A stretch of 64,000 nt of DNA from Nocardiopsis metallicus (GTDB lineage: Bacteria; Actinomycetota; Actinomycetes; Streptosporangiales; Streptosporangiaceae), in assembly GCF_014201115.1 (NCBI RefSeq), contig NZ_JACHDO010000001.1, forward strand, positions 1,984,001 through 2,048,000, written 5' to 3'. The translations under genes were made by a program, and so were the position numbers. Under the pieces are notes generated by a model that was not told where the DNA came from, did no database searches, and saw nothing but the letters and a program-made list of their open reading frames with translations. Every line of letters begins with the position of its first letter. The stretch's first letter is position 1. Positions 37,274-47,219 of the stretch are shown in pieces.

Positions 37274-39510
37274 CAGAGGAACTCCCTCTCGCACGCGGGT
37301 GTACTCCGGGCCGCGCCCTCACCCTCGATCCCGCCCGGGCCCAGCGCCCGCACGGTGAAGGAGAAGCAGCGGCCCTGGGATCGGGTGAAGCTGTGGGAGG
37401 TGTTCTCGGCTGCCACGGTCGTCTCGGCCATGCCGTTCGCGGCTCCGTCACCGTGCGGGGTGATCCGGTACTGCTCGGCGTTCTCGACCGCTGTCCAGCT
37501 GACCGAGACCGAACCGCTCGAGACGCTGTGGGTGACGCTGTCCGGTGCGCCCACCTCGATCTCCGGCATGGTGACCGAGGAGCTGGTGGCGGACTCTCCG
37601 GTGACCCCGCCGGCCCCGCGTGAGGTGACCGTGAAGGTGTAGGTCGCCCCCGGCTCCAAGCCGGTGACCACCAGCGAGGTCGAACTGGTGGTGCGGTTAC
37701 TGGGGGCGGATGCGCCGCCCTGGGCGTTGGAGGAGACCAGGTAGTCCACGGCGTTGTCGGCGCCCTCCCAGGAGACGGTCGCGCTCTCGTTACCGCTGGC
37801 CTCCGCCAAGACGCTGCCGGGCGCGCCGGGCGCCTCCCGGTCCGGTATGACCTGGGGGGACTGCGCGGCGGGCCCCGTGCCGTACTCATTGATCGCACGG
37901 ACCCGGAACCGGTAGGCGGTGCCGTTGGCCAGGCCGGTGATCTCGGTGTGCAGCTCGGAGCCGCCGACGGTGGTCCCGCCGCCCTCCCAGGTGATCTCGT
38001 AGGACTGCACAGGGGCGTCCGGCGAGTAGGCCTCGGGCCAGGTCAGTTCGACACTGCCGTCCCCGGCCTGGGCCGTGACGGGGGTGGGGGCGCCGGGCGG
38101 TCCGGTGGACTGCCCGGGTTCGGGGTCCTGCGTTCCGGGGTCGTTGGTGGTCTCGTTGCCCGGTCCGCCTTCCGATCCGCCCGGGGACCCCTCGTTCTGG
38201 TTGCCGGGATCGCCTCCGGGGTCGGGGTTTCCCACGGGCGGGGAATCGGGGACCGGTGCCCCGTTTTCGGGCTGGACGGCGGGGGTCTCACCACGGATCT
38301 CACCGGGGCCCGGCGGGGCCTCGGCGGTGTCCACCAGGGTGGCCCGGCCGGTCTCGTCCACGACCGCGGCCGAACCGGTGTCGGGGGCGTTGACGAACAG
38401 GCTGCCCTCGCGGGCCTCCAGTTCCAGCGGGCCCTCGGCGTCCGGCAGGGTGAGGGAGTCCAGTTCACGGCCGTCCGGAGCGTAGGAGCGGACGATCCCC
38501 TCGTCGTCGAAGGGCACGTAGACGCGCCCGGCGAAGGGCACCGCCACGCCGCTGCCGGGCTGTTCCACCGGGAAGAGGGTGGTCTCGGCAGCGCCGTAGG
38601 GGTGCAGGAGGGTGACGATCTCGTCGTCCTCGGTCTTGGTGACGGCGGCCATCTCGCCCCGGGTGCGGGCGGGCATGGCCGAGTCCGCCATCGGCGCGGG
38701 CATGGTGACCATCACGGGGTCGTCGCCCTCGCGCATGGCCACCACCCGTGAGCCGCCCCGGTCGACGGCGAGCGCGCCGTCGTCGAAGACGGTGACGCCG
38801 ATGTCGGCGCCCGGGGAGGCGACGGCGACGGTCTGGGTGATGGCGGCCTCCCCCTCGGTGACCTGGATCCCGACGGTGTGCCCCTGGCTGGGAGCCCCCA
38901 CCCAGAGGGTGTCGGAGTCGTCGAAGGCGCCGCCGACCAGCGGGCCCTCCAGGGTCAGGGAGTTGCCGGTGGCTTGGAGGGTGGCGGGGTCGACGGCCCT
39001 GATCTCGCCGCCCGCGCGGTCGATGACCACGGCGGTCTCCTTACCGAGCACGACCCCGTGGTCACCGGAACCGAGTTCGAGTCGGCCGGAGAAACCGAGT
39101 TCGTTGAGGTCGACCGAGGTGACCTTGCCGGTCTCGGGGTCGATGAGGAGGAGGTGGTCGTCGTTCTGCTCGACCTGGACCCGGGCGCCCTCGGCCTCGG
39201 GCAGGGAGGCGACCAGGTCGATCTCGGCATTGTTGCCGTTGATCCGCAGCGCCTCGTTGGTGGCGGCGTTCCACAACCAGGCGGCGCCGTCGGAGACCTC
39301 GTCCGACTGGCCCAGAGCACCCACCCCGAAGGCGGTGCTGACCAGGGCGGTGGCCATGAGGCTGAGGACCAGCCCGGAGGAGCCCGCGCGGGTGCGCTGG
39401 GCGAGGCTGCCGAGCAGGCGTCGGGAACGGCCCTGCTCGGGCAGGTGCTCACGTAGCCGGTTCGCAGCGGTGGGCGCGGCGTCGGCGCGCCGGTGCGGGG
39501 GTTGGGTCAC
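37273..39510 (-). CDS. Membrane-anchored beta-propeller protein with three FN3 domains
   Basis: 745 residues, GTG start. A basic cytoplasmic N-terminus and one transmembrane helix (LVLSLMATALVSTAFGVGA) are followed by a beta-propeller-like region (residues 70-400, with repeated strand pairs such as VTSVDLNELG and VVIDRAGGEIRAVD), a Pro/Gly/Glu linker (about 400-460) and three fibronectin type III repeats (from APTPVTAQAGDGSVELTW, then VTVSW-like and VSVSWTAVENAEQY). Located outside the cell by topology. Its place next to eccC and its FN3 units, also found on the pseudokinase, suggest both belong to one surface assembly. Confidence 0.82.
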   Translation of the reverse strand: MTQPPHRRADAAPTAANRLREHLPEQGRSRRLLGSLAQRTRAGSSGLVLSLMATALVSTAFGVGALGQSDEVSDGAAWLWNAATNEALRINGNNAEIDLVASLPEAEGARVQVEQNDDHLLLIDPETGKVTSVDLNELGFSGRLELGSGDHGVVLGKETAVVIDRAGGEIRAVDPATLQATGNSLTLEGPLVGGAFDDSDTLWVGAPSQGHTVGIQVTEGEAAITQTVAVASPGADIGVTVFDDGALAVDRGGSRVVAMREGDDPVMVTMPAPMADSAMPARTRGEMAAVTKTEDDEIVTLLHPYGAAETTLFPVEQPGSGVAVPFAGRVYVPFDDEGIVRSYAPDGRELDSLTLPDAEGPLELEAREGSLFVNAPDTGSAAVVDETGRATLVDTAEAPPGPGEIRGETPAVQPENGAPVPDSPPVGNPDPGGDPGNQNEGSPGGSEGGPGNETTNDPGTQDPEPGQSTGPPGAPTPVTAQAGDGSVELTWPEAYSPDAPVQSYEITWEGGGTTVGGSELHTEITGLANGTAYRFRVRAINEYGTGPAAQSPQVIPDREAPGAPGSVLAEASGNESATVSWEGADNAVDYLVSSNAQGGASAPSNRTTSSTSLVVTGLEPGATYTFTVTSRGAGGVTGESATSSSVTMPEIEVGAPDSVTHSVSSGSVSVSWTAVENAEQYRITPHGDGAANGMAETTVAAENTSHSFTRSQGRCFSFTVRALGPGGIEGEGAARSTPACEREFL

Positions 39511-39611
39511 GATCGTTCCGATGCAACTGGACGGGCTTGTGGTTCTGGTTTCGCGCGGGAAAATCCGGGCCCCGGCGGGGACGGGGGCCGGAGGCGAAGG
39601 TCAGAGGAAGA

Positions 39612-40091
39612 TCAGTCGAGAAAGATCTCGCCGATGACCTCCGAGTCCTCCACTCGTCCGGTCTTGCGGAAGCCCAGGCCCAGGTAGAAGTCCTCCGGAC
39701 TGGCCTCGCCCGGCACCCAGGAGACCGTGACCCGGGACAGGCCGCGGCGCCGGGCCTCGGCGAGCGCGCCCTCCACCGCGAACCGGCCGTAGCCCTTGCC
39801 CTGGTGCTTCTCGTCGATGTTGAGCCGCCAGATCTCGGCCTGGAAGTCGGGGTCCTCCTCTTCGGGGTCGAACTGGAGCATCATGAACCCCACCGCCTCG
39901 TCACCGTCCATGAGCAGGCGGGGCCAGGCGGTGTCGCGGTTCGTGTACGCCTGGGCCAGGGAGCGCAGGACCGGAGCGACGAAGCGGTTCTGGTCCTCTC
40001 GGACCTGCACCCGGACGGCCGCGTCGAAGTTGTCGTCGGTGATCTCGACCAGCCGCGGTGCGCGCTGAGAGGGGGAGGGGGCTTCTGTCAT
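39612..40091 (-). CDS. GNAT-family N-acetyltransferase
   Basis: 159 residues. Acetyl-CoA binding motif NIDEKHQGKGYGRFAVEG and the later DFYLGLGFRKTGR are typical of GNAT enzymes; the sequence resembles the spermidine/diamine acetyltransferase branch, but substrate is not certain. It stands alone on the minus strand, ATG start. Confidence 0.88.
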   Translation of the reverse strand: MTEAPSPSQRAPRLVEITDDNFDAAVRVQVREDQNRFVAPVLRSLAQAYTNRDTAWPRLLMDGDEAVGFMMLQFDPEEEDPDFQAEIWRLNIDEKHQGKGYGRFAVEGALAEARRRGLSRVTVSWVPGEASPEDFYLGLGFRKTGRVEDSEVIGEIFLD

Positions 40092-40168
40092 GATGCGTAA
40101 TTTATGCCCTGGTTCGGGTGGGCGCCACGTGTTTTCGGCAGGCGAGGGTGTTCAACGGGCTCTGCTGT

Positions 40169-43100
40169 TCAGCGGGCCAGACGGGCGAGGGCCCGGTCCA
40201 CGTCGAAGCGTTCCGGGGCGGTCAGGGGTGCCCCGATCCGCTCCCGGATCCGGGTGGCTTCGGCGAGCAGGTCAGCGGCGATCGCGTCGTCTGCGGCCAA
40301 AGCGTGCGCCCCGGCCAGTCCTTCGAGCGCGGCGGCGACCGCGCGGGGATCCCCGCTGGCATCGGCGTCGGTACGGGCCCGGGCGTGCAGGTGCAGGGCG
40401 GTCGCGGCGTCCCCGCGCTGTTCGGCGACGTACCCCAGCTGGGTGCGCAGGAACGCCGTTCCGATGTGGCTGCCCGCGCGCAGGTTCCACTCCATCCAGC
40501 GGCGCAGGAGGCGTTCGGCTCGGTCGAGGTCGCCGCGACGGCGGGCCGCCAGCACGGTGCCCGCCTCGGCGAACTGCTCGGCCCCGGTGTCGGACTGCTC
40601 CGCCGCCAGGGCCGCGGCCCGCGCGTGCAGCACGTCGGCCCGGTCCAGGTCGCCGCGGAGCAGGGCCACGCGGCCCAGGCCGGACAGGGCGAGGGTGGCG
40701 TTGCCCCACAGGCGCAGTTCCTCGGCCAGCCGCAGGGCGCGTTCGTGGTGGTCGGCGACCCCGTCGAGGTCGCCGAGGGACTCCAAGGCCTGGGCGAGGG
40801 CGTCGGTGGCCTGGAGGACCCCCCACCCGTCACCGATCTCCCGTAGGGCCTGTTCCGCCTGACGGGCGGTGTCCAGGGCTTCGGCGATCTCGCCTCGGCG
40901 CAGTGCGGCGTAGGCGAGGGTGACGCGGGAGACTTCGGCGCCCCAGCGGTCCCCGGCCCCGGCGGCCGTCGCGTGGGCGGAGCGCACGCGGGCGACGGCG
41001 CGGTCCTGGTCGCCCAGTCCCCAGCGCAGGTGTTCGATCAACCAGGAGAGCCGGGCGCGCGTGACGGGGTCGCTGACCCGGTCCAGGTGTTCGGGGGCGC
41101 GTGCGCGCCGGCGCTGTTCGTCGCCGGTGGCGGGTACGGCGAGCGCGGTACGCCACAGGGCGGCCTCGGCTCGGTCAGCGGGGTCCGCCCCGGGCAGGGC
41201 GAGGGCCCGGTCCAGGGCGGCCCGTGCCGATCCTGATCGTCCGCGCAGGTAGCGGTGCCAGCAGGGGGCGACGGCCAGGCGCAGGGCCAGCTCGGTGTCG
41301 CCGGCGTCCGCGGCGTGGTCCAGGGCGGTGTTGAGGTTGGCGCTCTCCCGGTCCAGGCGTTCCAGCCACCGGTGCTGTTCGGGGCCGCGCAGGTGGCTGT
41401 CGGCCCGGGTGGCGAGGTCGGCGAGGTGGCGGGCGTGCCGGGCGCGGACACGGGGTTGGTCGCCAGAAGCCGCCAGGTGTTCCAGGGCGTAGGCGGCCAC
41501 GGATTCCAGGAGCCGGTAGCGGGTGTGGGAGGGGTGGGTCTCGACGGTGACCAGGGAGTGGTCGGCCAGGGCGCCGACCAGGTCCAGGACCTGGTGCGCG
41601 GGCACCCGCACCTGTTCTTCGGCCACGGTCGTCCCGGCTTCCTCCCCCGTTTCCGGGCCGGAGCAGAGGGCCTCGGCGGTGTCGGGTTCGCAGCCGTCGG
41701 CGGTGACGGCCAGACGGGACAGCACGGCCCGTTCGGCCGGGGTGAGCTGCTCCCAGCTCCAGTCGATCACCGCGCGCAGGGTGCGCTGGCGTTCGGGGGC
41801 GTCACGGCGACCGGTGCCCAGCAGGGCGAAGCGGTCGTCCAGGCGGGCGGCGATCTCGTCCGCGCTCAAGTGGCGCAGGCGGGTGGCGGCCAGTTCCAGG
41901 GCCAGCGGGATGCCGTCCAGGCGGCGGCAGACGGTGGCCACGGCCGGGGCGGTCGCGGTGTCCAGGGAGAAGGTGGCGCGGGCGGCACGGGCCCGGGCGG
42001 TGAAGAGCTGGACCGCGCCCGAGGCGGAGAGTTCGTCGGGGTTGGTGGTACCGGGTTCGGGCAGGTCGAGCGGGGGCAACGCGTACAGGTGCTCCCCGGC
42101 GATGTCGAGGGGGACCCGGCCGGTGGCCAGGACGCGCAGGTGGGGCAGGGCGCCCAGCAGGCGGGCGACGAGGGCGGCGGCCGGGGCGACGACGTGCTCG
42201 TGGTTGTCCAGGACCAGGAGGGCGCGACGGCCTCTGAGCATGGCCACGATCCGGGCCGCTTCCTCGGAGTCCTCGCCCGCGCGACCGTCCCGGACGCCGA
42301 GGGTGGCGGCCAGCAGGGGCACGGGGTCGCCGCCGGGGGGCAGCCCGCCCAGTTCCACCAGCCAGGCGCCGTCCCCGGCTTCGGTGCGGTGGGTGAGCGC
42401 GGCCCCGGCGGCCAGGGCGAGGCGGGTCTTGCCGACTCCACCCGGTCCGGTGAGGGTGACCAGCCGGTGTTGGGCGAGCAGGGCGGCCAGGTCCCGCAGG
42501 GGGCGTTCTCGGCCGACCAGTGCGTCCACGGGTTCGGGCAGGCGGCCGGGCGGCGGGACCGGGTCGGGCACCGGGTCCAGGGCGGGGTCGCGGGCGAGCA
42601 TGGCCCGGTGCAGGTCGAGGAGCTGCTGCCCGGGGTCCGCGCCGAGTTCCTCGGCCAGCCGGTTGCGCAGGCGGGCGTAGGCGGCCAGGGCTTCGGCGTG
42701 GCGTCCGGCCCCGTGGAGGGCTCGGAAATAGGCGGCGTGCAGGCGTTCGCGGTAGGGGTTTCGGGCGACCGGTTCGGCGAGCTCGGTGGCCAGGGCGCTG
42801 TGTTCGCCCAGTTCCAGGCGGGTTTCGGCGAGGTCCTCCAGTGCGGTCAAGCGCAGCTGTGCCCAGCGGGTGAGTTCGCCCGCCCAGGCCTGCTCGGCCC
42901 CGGCCGCGGAGTCGGCGAACTCGGCCAGTGCCGGTCCGCGCCACAGCGCCAGGGCTTGGGTGAGCAGGTCAGCACGGGTGAGCAGGGACGCGCGGGGACG
43001 GGTTTCGGTGACCTGGGCGGCGCGGCCGAGGAGCTGCTCGAAGTGCGCGGCGTCGAGGTGGTCGGCCACCAGCAGGTAGCCGGGGGCGCGGTGGCGGACC

Positions 43101-43351
43101 AGGGCCCGGGCACCGGGTTCGGCGGCGTCCAGGGCACCGCGCAGCTGGGAGATCCGGGCCTGGAGGACGGCGGTGGGGCGGCTGGGCGGGGTGTCGCCCC
43201 ACAAGTGGTCGACGAGCTGGTCGACGGAGACGGGGCGGCCCCGGGCCAGGAGGAGGCGGGCCAGGAGGGTCCGGACCTTGGTGTCGGGGATCGGGACGGG
43301 ATCGCCGCGGTCGGTCGTCACCGACAGTGGTCCGAGCACCCCGAATCGCAT
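40169..43351 (-). CDS. AfsR/SARP-type regulator (BTAD, NB-ARC, TPR)
   Basis: 1,060 residues. An N-terminal OmpR-like DNA-binding domain (MRFGVLGPLSVTTDRGDPVP, VDQLVDHLWGDTPPSRP, VLQARISQLRGAL) is followed by the bacterial transcriptional activation domain (about 95-245), an NB-ARC ATPase (LTGPGGVGKTRLAL near 290; ALLVLDNHEHV) and a TPR-rich C-terminal half (from about 650). Such proteins activate antibiotic or other specialised metabolism genes in Streptomyces relatives. It is divergent from the SDR gene at 43527 across 175 bases; that gene is a likely target. Confidence 0.92.
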   Translation of the reverse strand: MRFGVLGPLSVTTDRGDPVPIPDTKVRTLLARLLLARGRPVSVDQLVDHLWGDTPPSRPTAVLQARISQLRGALDAAEPGARALVRHRAPGYLLVADHLDAAHFEQLLGRAAQVTETRPRASLLTRADLLTQALALWRGPALAEFADSAAGAEQAWAGELTRWAQLRLTALEDLAETRLELGEHSALATELAEPVARNPYRERLHAAYFRALHGAGRHAEALAAYARLRNRLAEELGADPGQQLLDLHRAMLARDPALDPVPDPVPPPGRLPEPVDALVGRERPLRDLAALLAQHRLVTLTGPGGVGKTRLALAAGAALTHRTEAGDGAWLVELGGLPPGGDPVPLLAATLGVRDGRAGEDSEEAARIVAMLRGRRALLVLDNHEHVVAPAAALVARLLGALPHLRVLATGRVPLDIAGEHLYALPPLDLPEPGTTNPDELSASGAVQLFTARARAARATFSLDTATAPAVATVCRRLDGIPLALELAATRLRHLSADEIAARLDDRFALLGTGRRDAPERQRTLRAVIDWSWEQLTPAERAVLSRLAVTADGCEPDTAEALCSGPETGEEAGTTVAEEQVRVPAHQVLDLVGALADHSLVTVETHPSHTRYRLLESVAAYALEHLAASGDQPRVRARHARHLADLATRADSHLRGPEQHRWLERLDRESANLNTALDHAADAGDTELALRLAVAPCWHRYLRGRSGSARAALDRALALPGADPADRAEAALWRTALAVPATGDEQRRRARAPEHLDRVSDPVTRARLSWLIEHLRWGLGDQDRAVARVRSAHATAAGAGDRWGAEVSRVTLAYAALRRGEIAEALDTARQAEQALREIGDGWGVLQATDALAQALESLGDLDGVADHHERALRLAEELRLWGNATLALSGLGRVALLRGDLDRADVLHARAAALAAEQSDTGAEQFAEAGTVLAARRRGDLDRAERLLRRWMEWNLRAGSHIGTAFLRTQLGYVAEQRGDAATALHLHARARTDADASGDPRAVAAALEGLAGAHALAADDAIAADLLAEATRIRERIGAPLTAPERFDVDRALARLAR

Positions 43352-43526
43352 GCCTTCACCGTAGCGGCCCGGCAGCGGCTCCGGGCCAGGCCGGTTTCAG
43401 GTCCGAGGAGCATCCGTGGCGGACCCGTAGCGCAGCCGTGGGGAACCCGTGGCGGTGCCCGGCACCGTGGTCACCAGTCGGGGCGGTCACCGGACCGCCC
43501 GAGGCAAACGGAACGGGGATTCGGGC

Positions 43527-44288
43527 ATGGGTGCCTATGAGGGCAAGCGAGCTGTGGTGGTCGGCGGAACACACGGTATGGGTCTGGGCGTGGTCGAGCA
43601 GCTCCTGGACGGTGGTGCGAAGGTCCTGCTCACCGGTAACAACGAGAAGAACCTGGAGGAGGTGCGGGGCAGGTTCGGGCCCCGGGTGCAGGCGGTGCGT
43701 GCGGACGCCGCGCGGGTCGGGGACGCCGACGTACTGGCCGAGGCGGTGCGCGAGACCCTTGGCGGGATCGACTTCCTGCACGTGAACGTGGGTGTGGCCG
43801 CGGCTGAGCCGTTCGCCGCGGTCACCGAGGAGACCTATGAGTGGATGTTCGGGATCAACGCCAAGGGCGCGTACTTCACCGTCCAGCGCTTGGCCCCGAT
43901 GATCGCCGAGGGCGGGTCGATCGTGTTCACCACGTCGGTCACCAACGCGACCGGATCGGGCGGGCTGAGCGTGTACACCGGGACCAAGGCGGCGGTGGCG
44001 GGCTTCGCCCGGACCTTCGCCGCGGAGCTGATGCCGCGCGGGATCCGGGTGAACAGCGTCGCCCCGGGGTTCGTGCACACCCGCTCGGGCGGGTTCGCCG
44101 GGGCTTCGGCGCAGGAGCGCGCCGCGATCGAGGCCACCGGTGACCAGGTCACCCCGATGGGCCGCCACGGGACGGTGGCCGAGGTAGCGCGGGCGGTGCT
44201 GTTCCTGGGCTTCGAGGCCACCTTCACCACCGGCGCCGAGCTGCCCGTGGACGGCGGGCTCGGCCCCGCCCTGCAGCCGTTCGGCTAG
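43527..44288 (+). CDS. SDR-family oxidoreductase
   Basis: About 253 residues. Classical short-chain dehydrogenase: GGTHGMGLG nucleotide loop, NVG in place of NAG, catalytic Ser in VFTTSVTNATG, YTGTK active site and the PGFVHTRS loop. Cofactor preference and substrate are unknown. Divergent from the SARP-type regulator. ATG at 43527 gives the family N-terminus (MGAYEGKRAVVVGG); the open frame before it is not family sequence. Confidence 0.9.
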   Translation: MGAYEGKRAVVVGGTHGMGLGVVEQLLDGGAKVLLTGNNEKNLEEVRGRFGPRVQAVRADAARVGDADVLAEAVRETLGGIDFLHVNVGVAAAEPFAAVTEETYEWMFGINAKGAYFTVQRLAPMIAEGGSIVFTTSVTNATGSGGLSVYTGTKAAVAGFARTFAAELMPRGIRVNSVAPGFVHTRSGGFAGASAQERAAIEATGDQVTPMGRHGTVAEVARAVLFLGFEATFTTGAELPVDGGLGPALQPFG

Positions 44289-44418
44289 TTCGGGTTCGCG
44301 CCGGAAGCACGAGTAGGGGGGCCACCCCGGAAGAAGTGTCCGAGGTGGTCACCCGTGCCGCCTGACCGTTGCGGGGAACGGTCCTCGGCGTTGTCACCCG
44401 TGTGGCCCGGGGGCGGGA

Positions 44419-47037
44419 CTACCGCGCCTCGGTCGGTGTGGCGGTCCAGTACAGCGCCTGGGCCACCTGGCCGAACGACCCCTTCGGATGGTTGCGGAAG
44501 AGCGGTTCGGTGCCGAAGAGCACCACGGACGCACCGGGGGCGGCCACACCGCTGACCACGGAAGCCCGCCCGGCCGCCGCGTCCTGACCGCCCGAGCCGT
44601 CGGCGGCGGCCCGCCAGTGCCCGGCCAGCAGCGGGTTCTGGGCGCCGTAGGTCTGCTCCGCCACGACCCCGGGGCCGAGGTCGGTGAACCAGCCCGGCGA
44701 GTACACGAACCCGTAGCCGCCGGTACCGGCGAGCTCTCCACCGCCGTCCTCCACCAGGACCACGCCGTTGGCGTCCGAACGACCGGCCTGGTGGCGCACG
44801 TCCAACAGCCCGGCCTCCTGGTTGAACCTCGCTCCGGTCGTGCCGCGGGCGACCACACCACCCTCCTCCAGGAAGACGTCCAGGCCGGTACGGGCCTCTT
44901 CGGTCAGGTTGGAGTAGACGAGGCCGCTCGACACGTACAGCACGTCGGTGCCGGACCAGTCGAAGCCGTCGTTGAGCACGGCGGTGGACACCGTCTCGAC
45001 ACCGAAGCCCAGTTCACCGAGGGTGTGCACCTCGTCGGCCGCTCCGGCCACGGCCACGTTCACCGTCTCCGACACCGCTGGCCCGGATGCCGCGTCGGAC
45101 CCGGGCCCGGTTTCTGGATCCACGGGGTGGAAGACCGCGCCGTGCTGCTCCGCGGCCTCGGCCACGGCGTCGGCGGCCTCGGCGGGGACCCGCACGGTGC
45201 CGGACCCGGCCCAGGTGACCCCGGCGCCGGCGGCGACCAGATCGTTGAGGGCGCTCACATCCGCAGTGTCGTCCAAGCGCAGTGTCCAGTCCCCGTCGCC
45301 CTCGACCGCACCGGTGGGCGCGGCCCCGGTCACGGGTGCGGTGGCTCCGGGCGGGGCGGACTCGGTGGACTCCACGGTGGCACCCCACAGGCGTCCGTGG
45401 CTCCACCCGGAGATGTCGTACATCGCCTCGATGTCCTCGGTGATGTCCCGGCCGTCCTCCAGCAGGACGTTGGCCATGCCGCGCTTGGGCTGGTGCATGT
45501 CCACCAGGTAGGTCCCGGCGGGGTAGGCGGTGCCGTCGAGTTCGAACGCGTTCCGGACCCGCTCCACGCGCACGTCGTTGGCGATGAGGAAGTCCACCAG
45601 GCGGGCGGCGGCCGGGGCGGACCGCTGGCCCTGCCCCACCGGGATCACGTAGGCGCGCGGGAAGTCGGTGGTGTAGACGTCCTCGGGGCCGAACCCGGGC
45701 ACCCAGTCCTCGGGCGGGACGACCTGTTCCTCCCCCGCGGCGCCGCGGCGGAACACCTCGATCTGGTCGCCGAGCAGTTCCTCGCGGTTCTCGTACGCGA
45801 AGTCGAGGGTGGCCTCGATGGTGGCGGCGGAGATGTCGGTGTTGATCGCGGTGCGCCGGTGCAGCTCCGCCTCGGGCAGGTTGTAGTCGGCGTTGTTCAC
45901 CCGGAGCGGGAACTCGATGGTGGCCGCGGCGACCGCGCCCTGGTAGGGGGCGTACATGGGGGTGAAGATCGGCGGCCAGTCGTCCCAGCCGTCCTCCCAG
46001 TCCCGGAAGGGGATCTGCGGCGGCCGCACCCCGTCGTCCTCGGGTGTGTAGCCGAGGTCGAGCACGGCCTGCTCCATGGCGAGGCCGTTGGCGTAGGTGT
46101 TCTTGATGAACAGGTCGTACTCGTAGTTCTGGCCGTGCGGCGGGGTGGCCGGCTCGATCAGGGTGCCGTTGACGTACCCGTGCTGGTCGATCATGACCAG
46201 CGGCTGGGTGTCCAGCATGACCTGACGGATCGCGGCGGTCTCGGGCTGGGAGACGGTGACGAAGTCGCGGTTGAGGTCGAAGCCGGCGCTGTTGGCGCGG
46301 GTGCCCGCCACCCGCCCGTCCGGGTTCGCGGTGACGGTGAAGTACAGGCGCGAGGCGCCCAGCAGGTCCAGGGTCTGTTCGTCCTCGGCGGTGGCCAGTT
46401 CCTCGATGATCCGCAGGGAGGCGTCGGTGCCCTCCCACTCGTTGCCGTGGATGTTGGCGTTGACATGGACGGGGGTCTTGTACCGGTCGGGCAGGGTGCG
46501 GTCGCGGGCGGCCCGGTCGGGGTTCTCGGCGATGAGCTCGCGCATGCGCTGCTGGTGGCGGGCCTCGGCGCGGGTCTCGGGTTCGGTGAGGGTGACCAGG
46601 TACAGCTCTCGGCCCTGGAGGGACTCGCCGATGACCTCCACACTGACCCGGTCGGAGGTCTGCTGGAGTTCGTTGAGCGCGGGCGCGAGGCCGTGGTAGG
46701 GAATCAGGTCGAGTTTGACCGACGCGTCGTCGGGGTCCTCGGGGGGTTCTGGCAGCTCGGTCTGGCGGGGGTAGGCGGCGCCCGGGTCGATCCCGACGGC
46801 GTCCAGGGCACCGGCCATCGTGTCGGCGGCCCCCGGTCCGGCGGGCAGCGACTCGGGGCCGGCGGCGATCTCGTTGCGGTCGGCTCCGTCGGCGTCCTCG
46901 CGCGGCTCGGCGAGGGCGGGCACGGGGAGGGCGATCAGCCCGACCGCGACGAAGGCGGCCGCGGAACCGGCCAGGGAAAGGGTACGGGTGAGAGGGCGGG
47001 CGGAGACGGGGGACGGTGCTTCGGGGGTCTGTGACAC
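44419..47037 (-). CDS. Secreted M14-family zinc carboxypeptidase
   Basis: About 872 residues. A signal peptide (LSLAGSAAAFVAVGLIALPVPALA) is followed by an M14 peptidase domain with the zinc motif NIHGNEWEG (His and Glu), substrate-binding NRDF, and MIDQHGYVNG, where the third zinc His is expected. The C-terminal half has no named fold but contains strand-rich segments. It should act outside the cell on peptides. GTG at 47037 is chosen because AGAGGAG lies upstream; an ATG 19 codons earlier lacks one. Confidence 0.88.
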   Translation of the reverse strand: MSQTPEAPSPVSARPLTRTLSLAGSAAAFVAVGLIALPVPALAEPREDADGADRNEIAAGPESLPAGPGAADTMAGALDAVGIDPGAAYPRQTELPEPPEDPDDASVKLDLIPYHGLAPALNELQQTSDRVSVEVIGESLQGRELYLVTLTEPETRAEARHQQRMRELIAENPDRAARDRTLPDRYKTPVHVNANIHGNEWEGTDASLRIIEELATAEDEQTLDLLGASRLYFTVTANPDGRVAGTRANSAGFDLNRDFVTVSQPETAAIRQVMLDTQPLVMIDQHGYVNGTLIEPATPPHGQNYEYDLFIKNTYANGLAMEQAVLDLGYTPEDDGVRPPQIPFRDWEDGWDDWPPIFTPMYAPYQGAVAAATIEFPLRVNNADYNLPEAELHRRTAINTDISAATIEATLDFAYENREELLGDQIEVFRRGAAGEEQVVPPEDWVPGFGPEDVYTTDFPRAYVIPVGQGQRSAPAAARLVDFLIANDVRVERVRNAFELDGTAYPAGTYLVDMHQPKRGMANVLLEDGRDITEDIEAMYDISGWSHGRLWGATVESTESAPPGATAPVTGAAPTGAVEGDGDWTLRLDDTADVSALNDLVAAGAGVTWAGSGTVRVPAEAADAVAEAAEQHGAVFHPVDPETGPGSDAASGPAVSETVNVAVAGAADEVHTLGELGFGVETVSTAVLNDGFDWSGTDVLYVSSGLVYSNLTEEARTGLDVFLEEGGVVARGTTGARFNQEAGLLDVRHQAGRSDANGVVLVEDGGGELAGTGGYGFVYSPGWFTDLGPGVVAEQTYGAQNPLLAGHWRAAADGSGGQDAAAGRASVVSGVAAPGASVVLFGTEPLFRNHPKGSFGQVAQALYWTATPTEAR

Positions 47038-47219
47038 GAAGAAGGCTCCTCTGTGGTCTTCGACGTTCCTACCGTCCCGAACGGCCCGGAACAATACGCC
47101 AAGTCATGAAATGCTTGTTTCGTTGGACGTTCGGAGCCGTGCGGTCGGGTGCCCGCTGCGTGTCGGCACCCCGGGATAGGGTGACGGCCAGCACAGGTGA
47201 CCACGATGGAAGGCATGCC

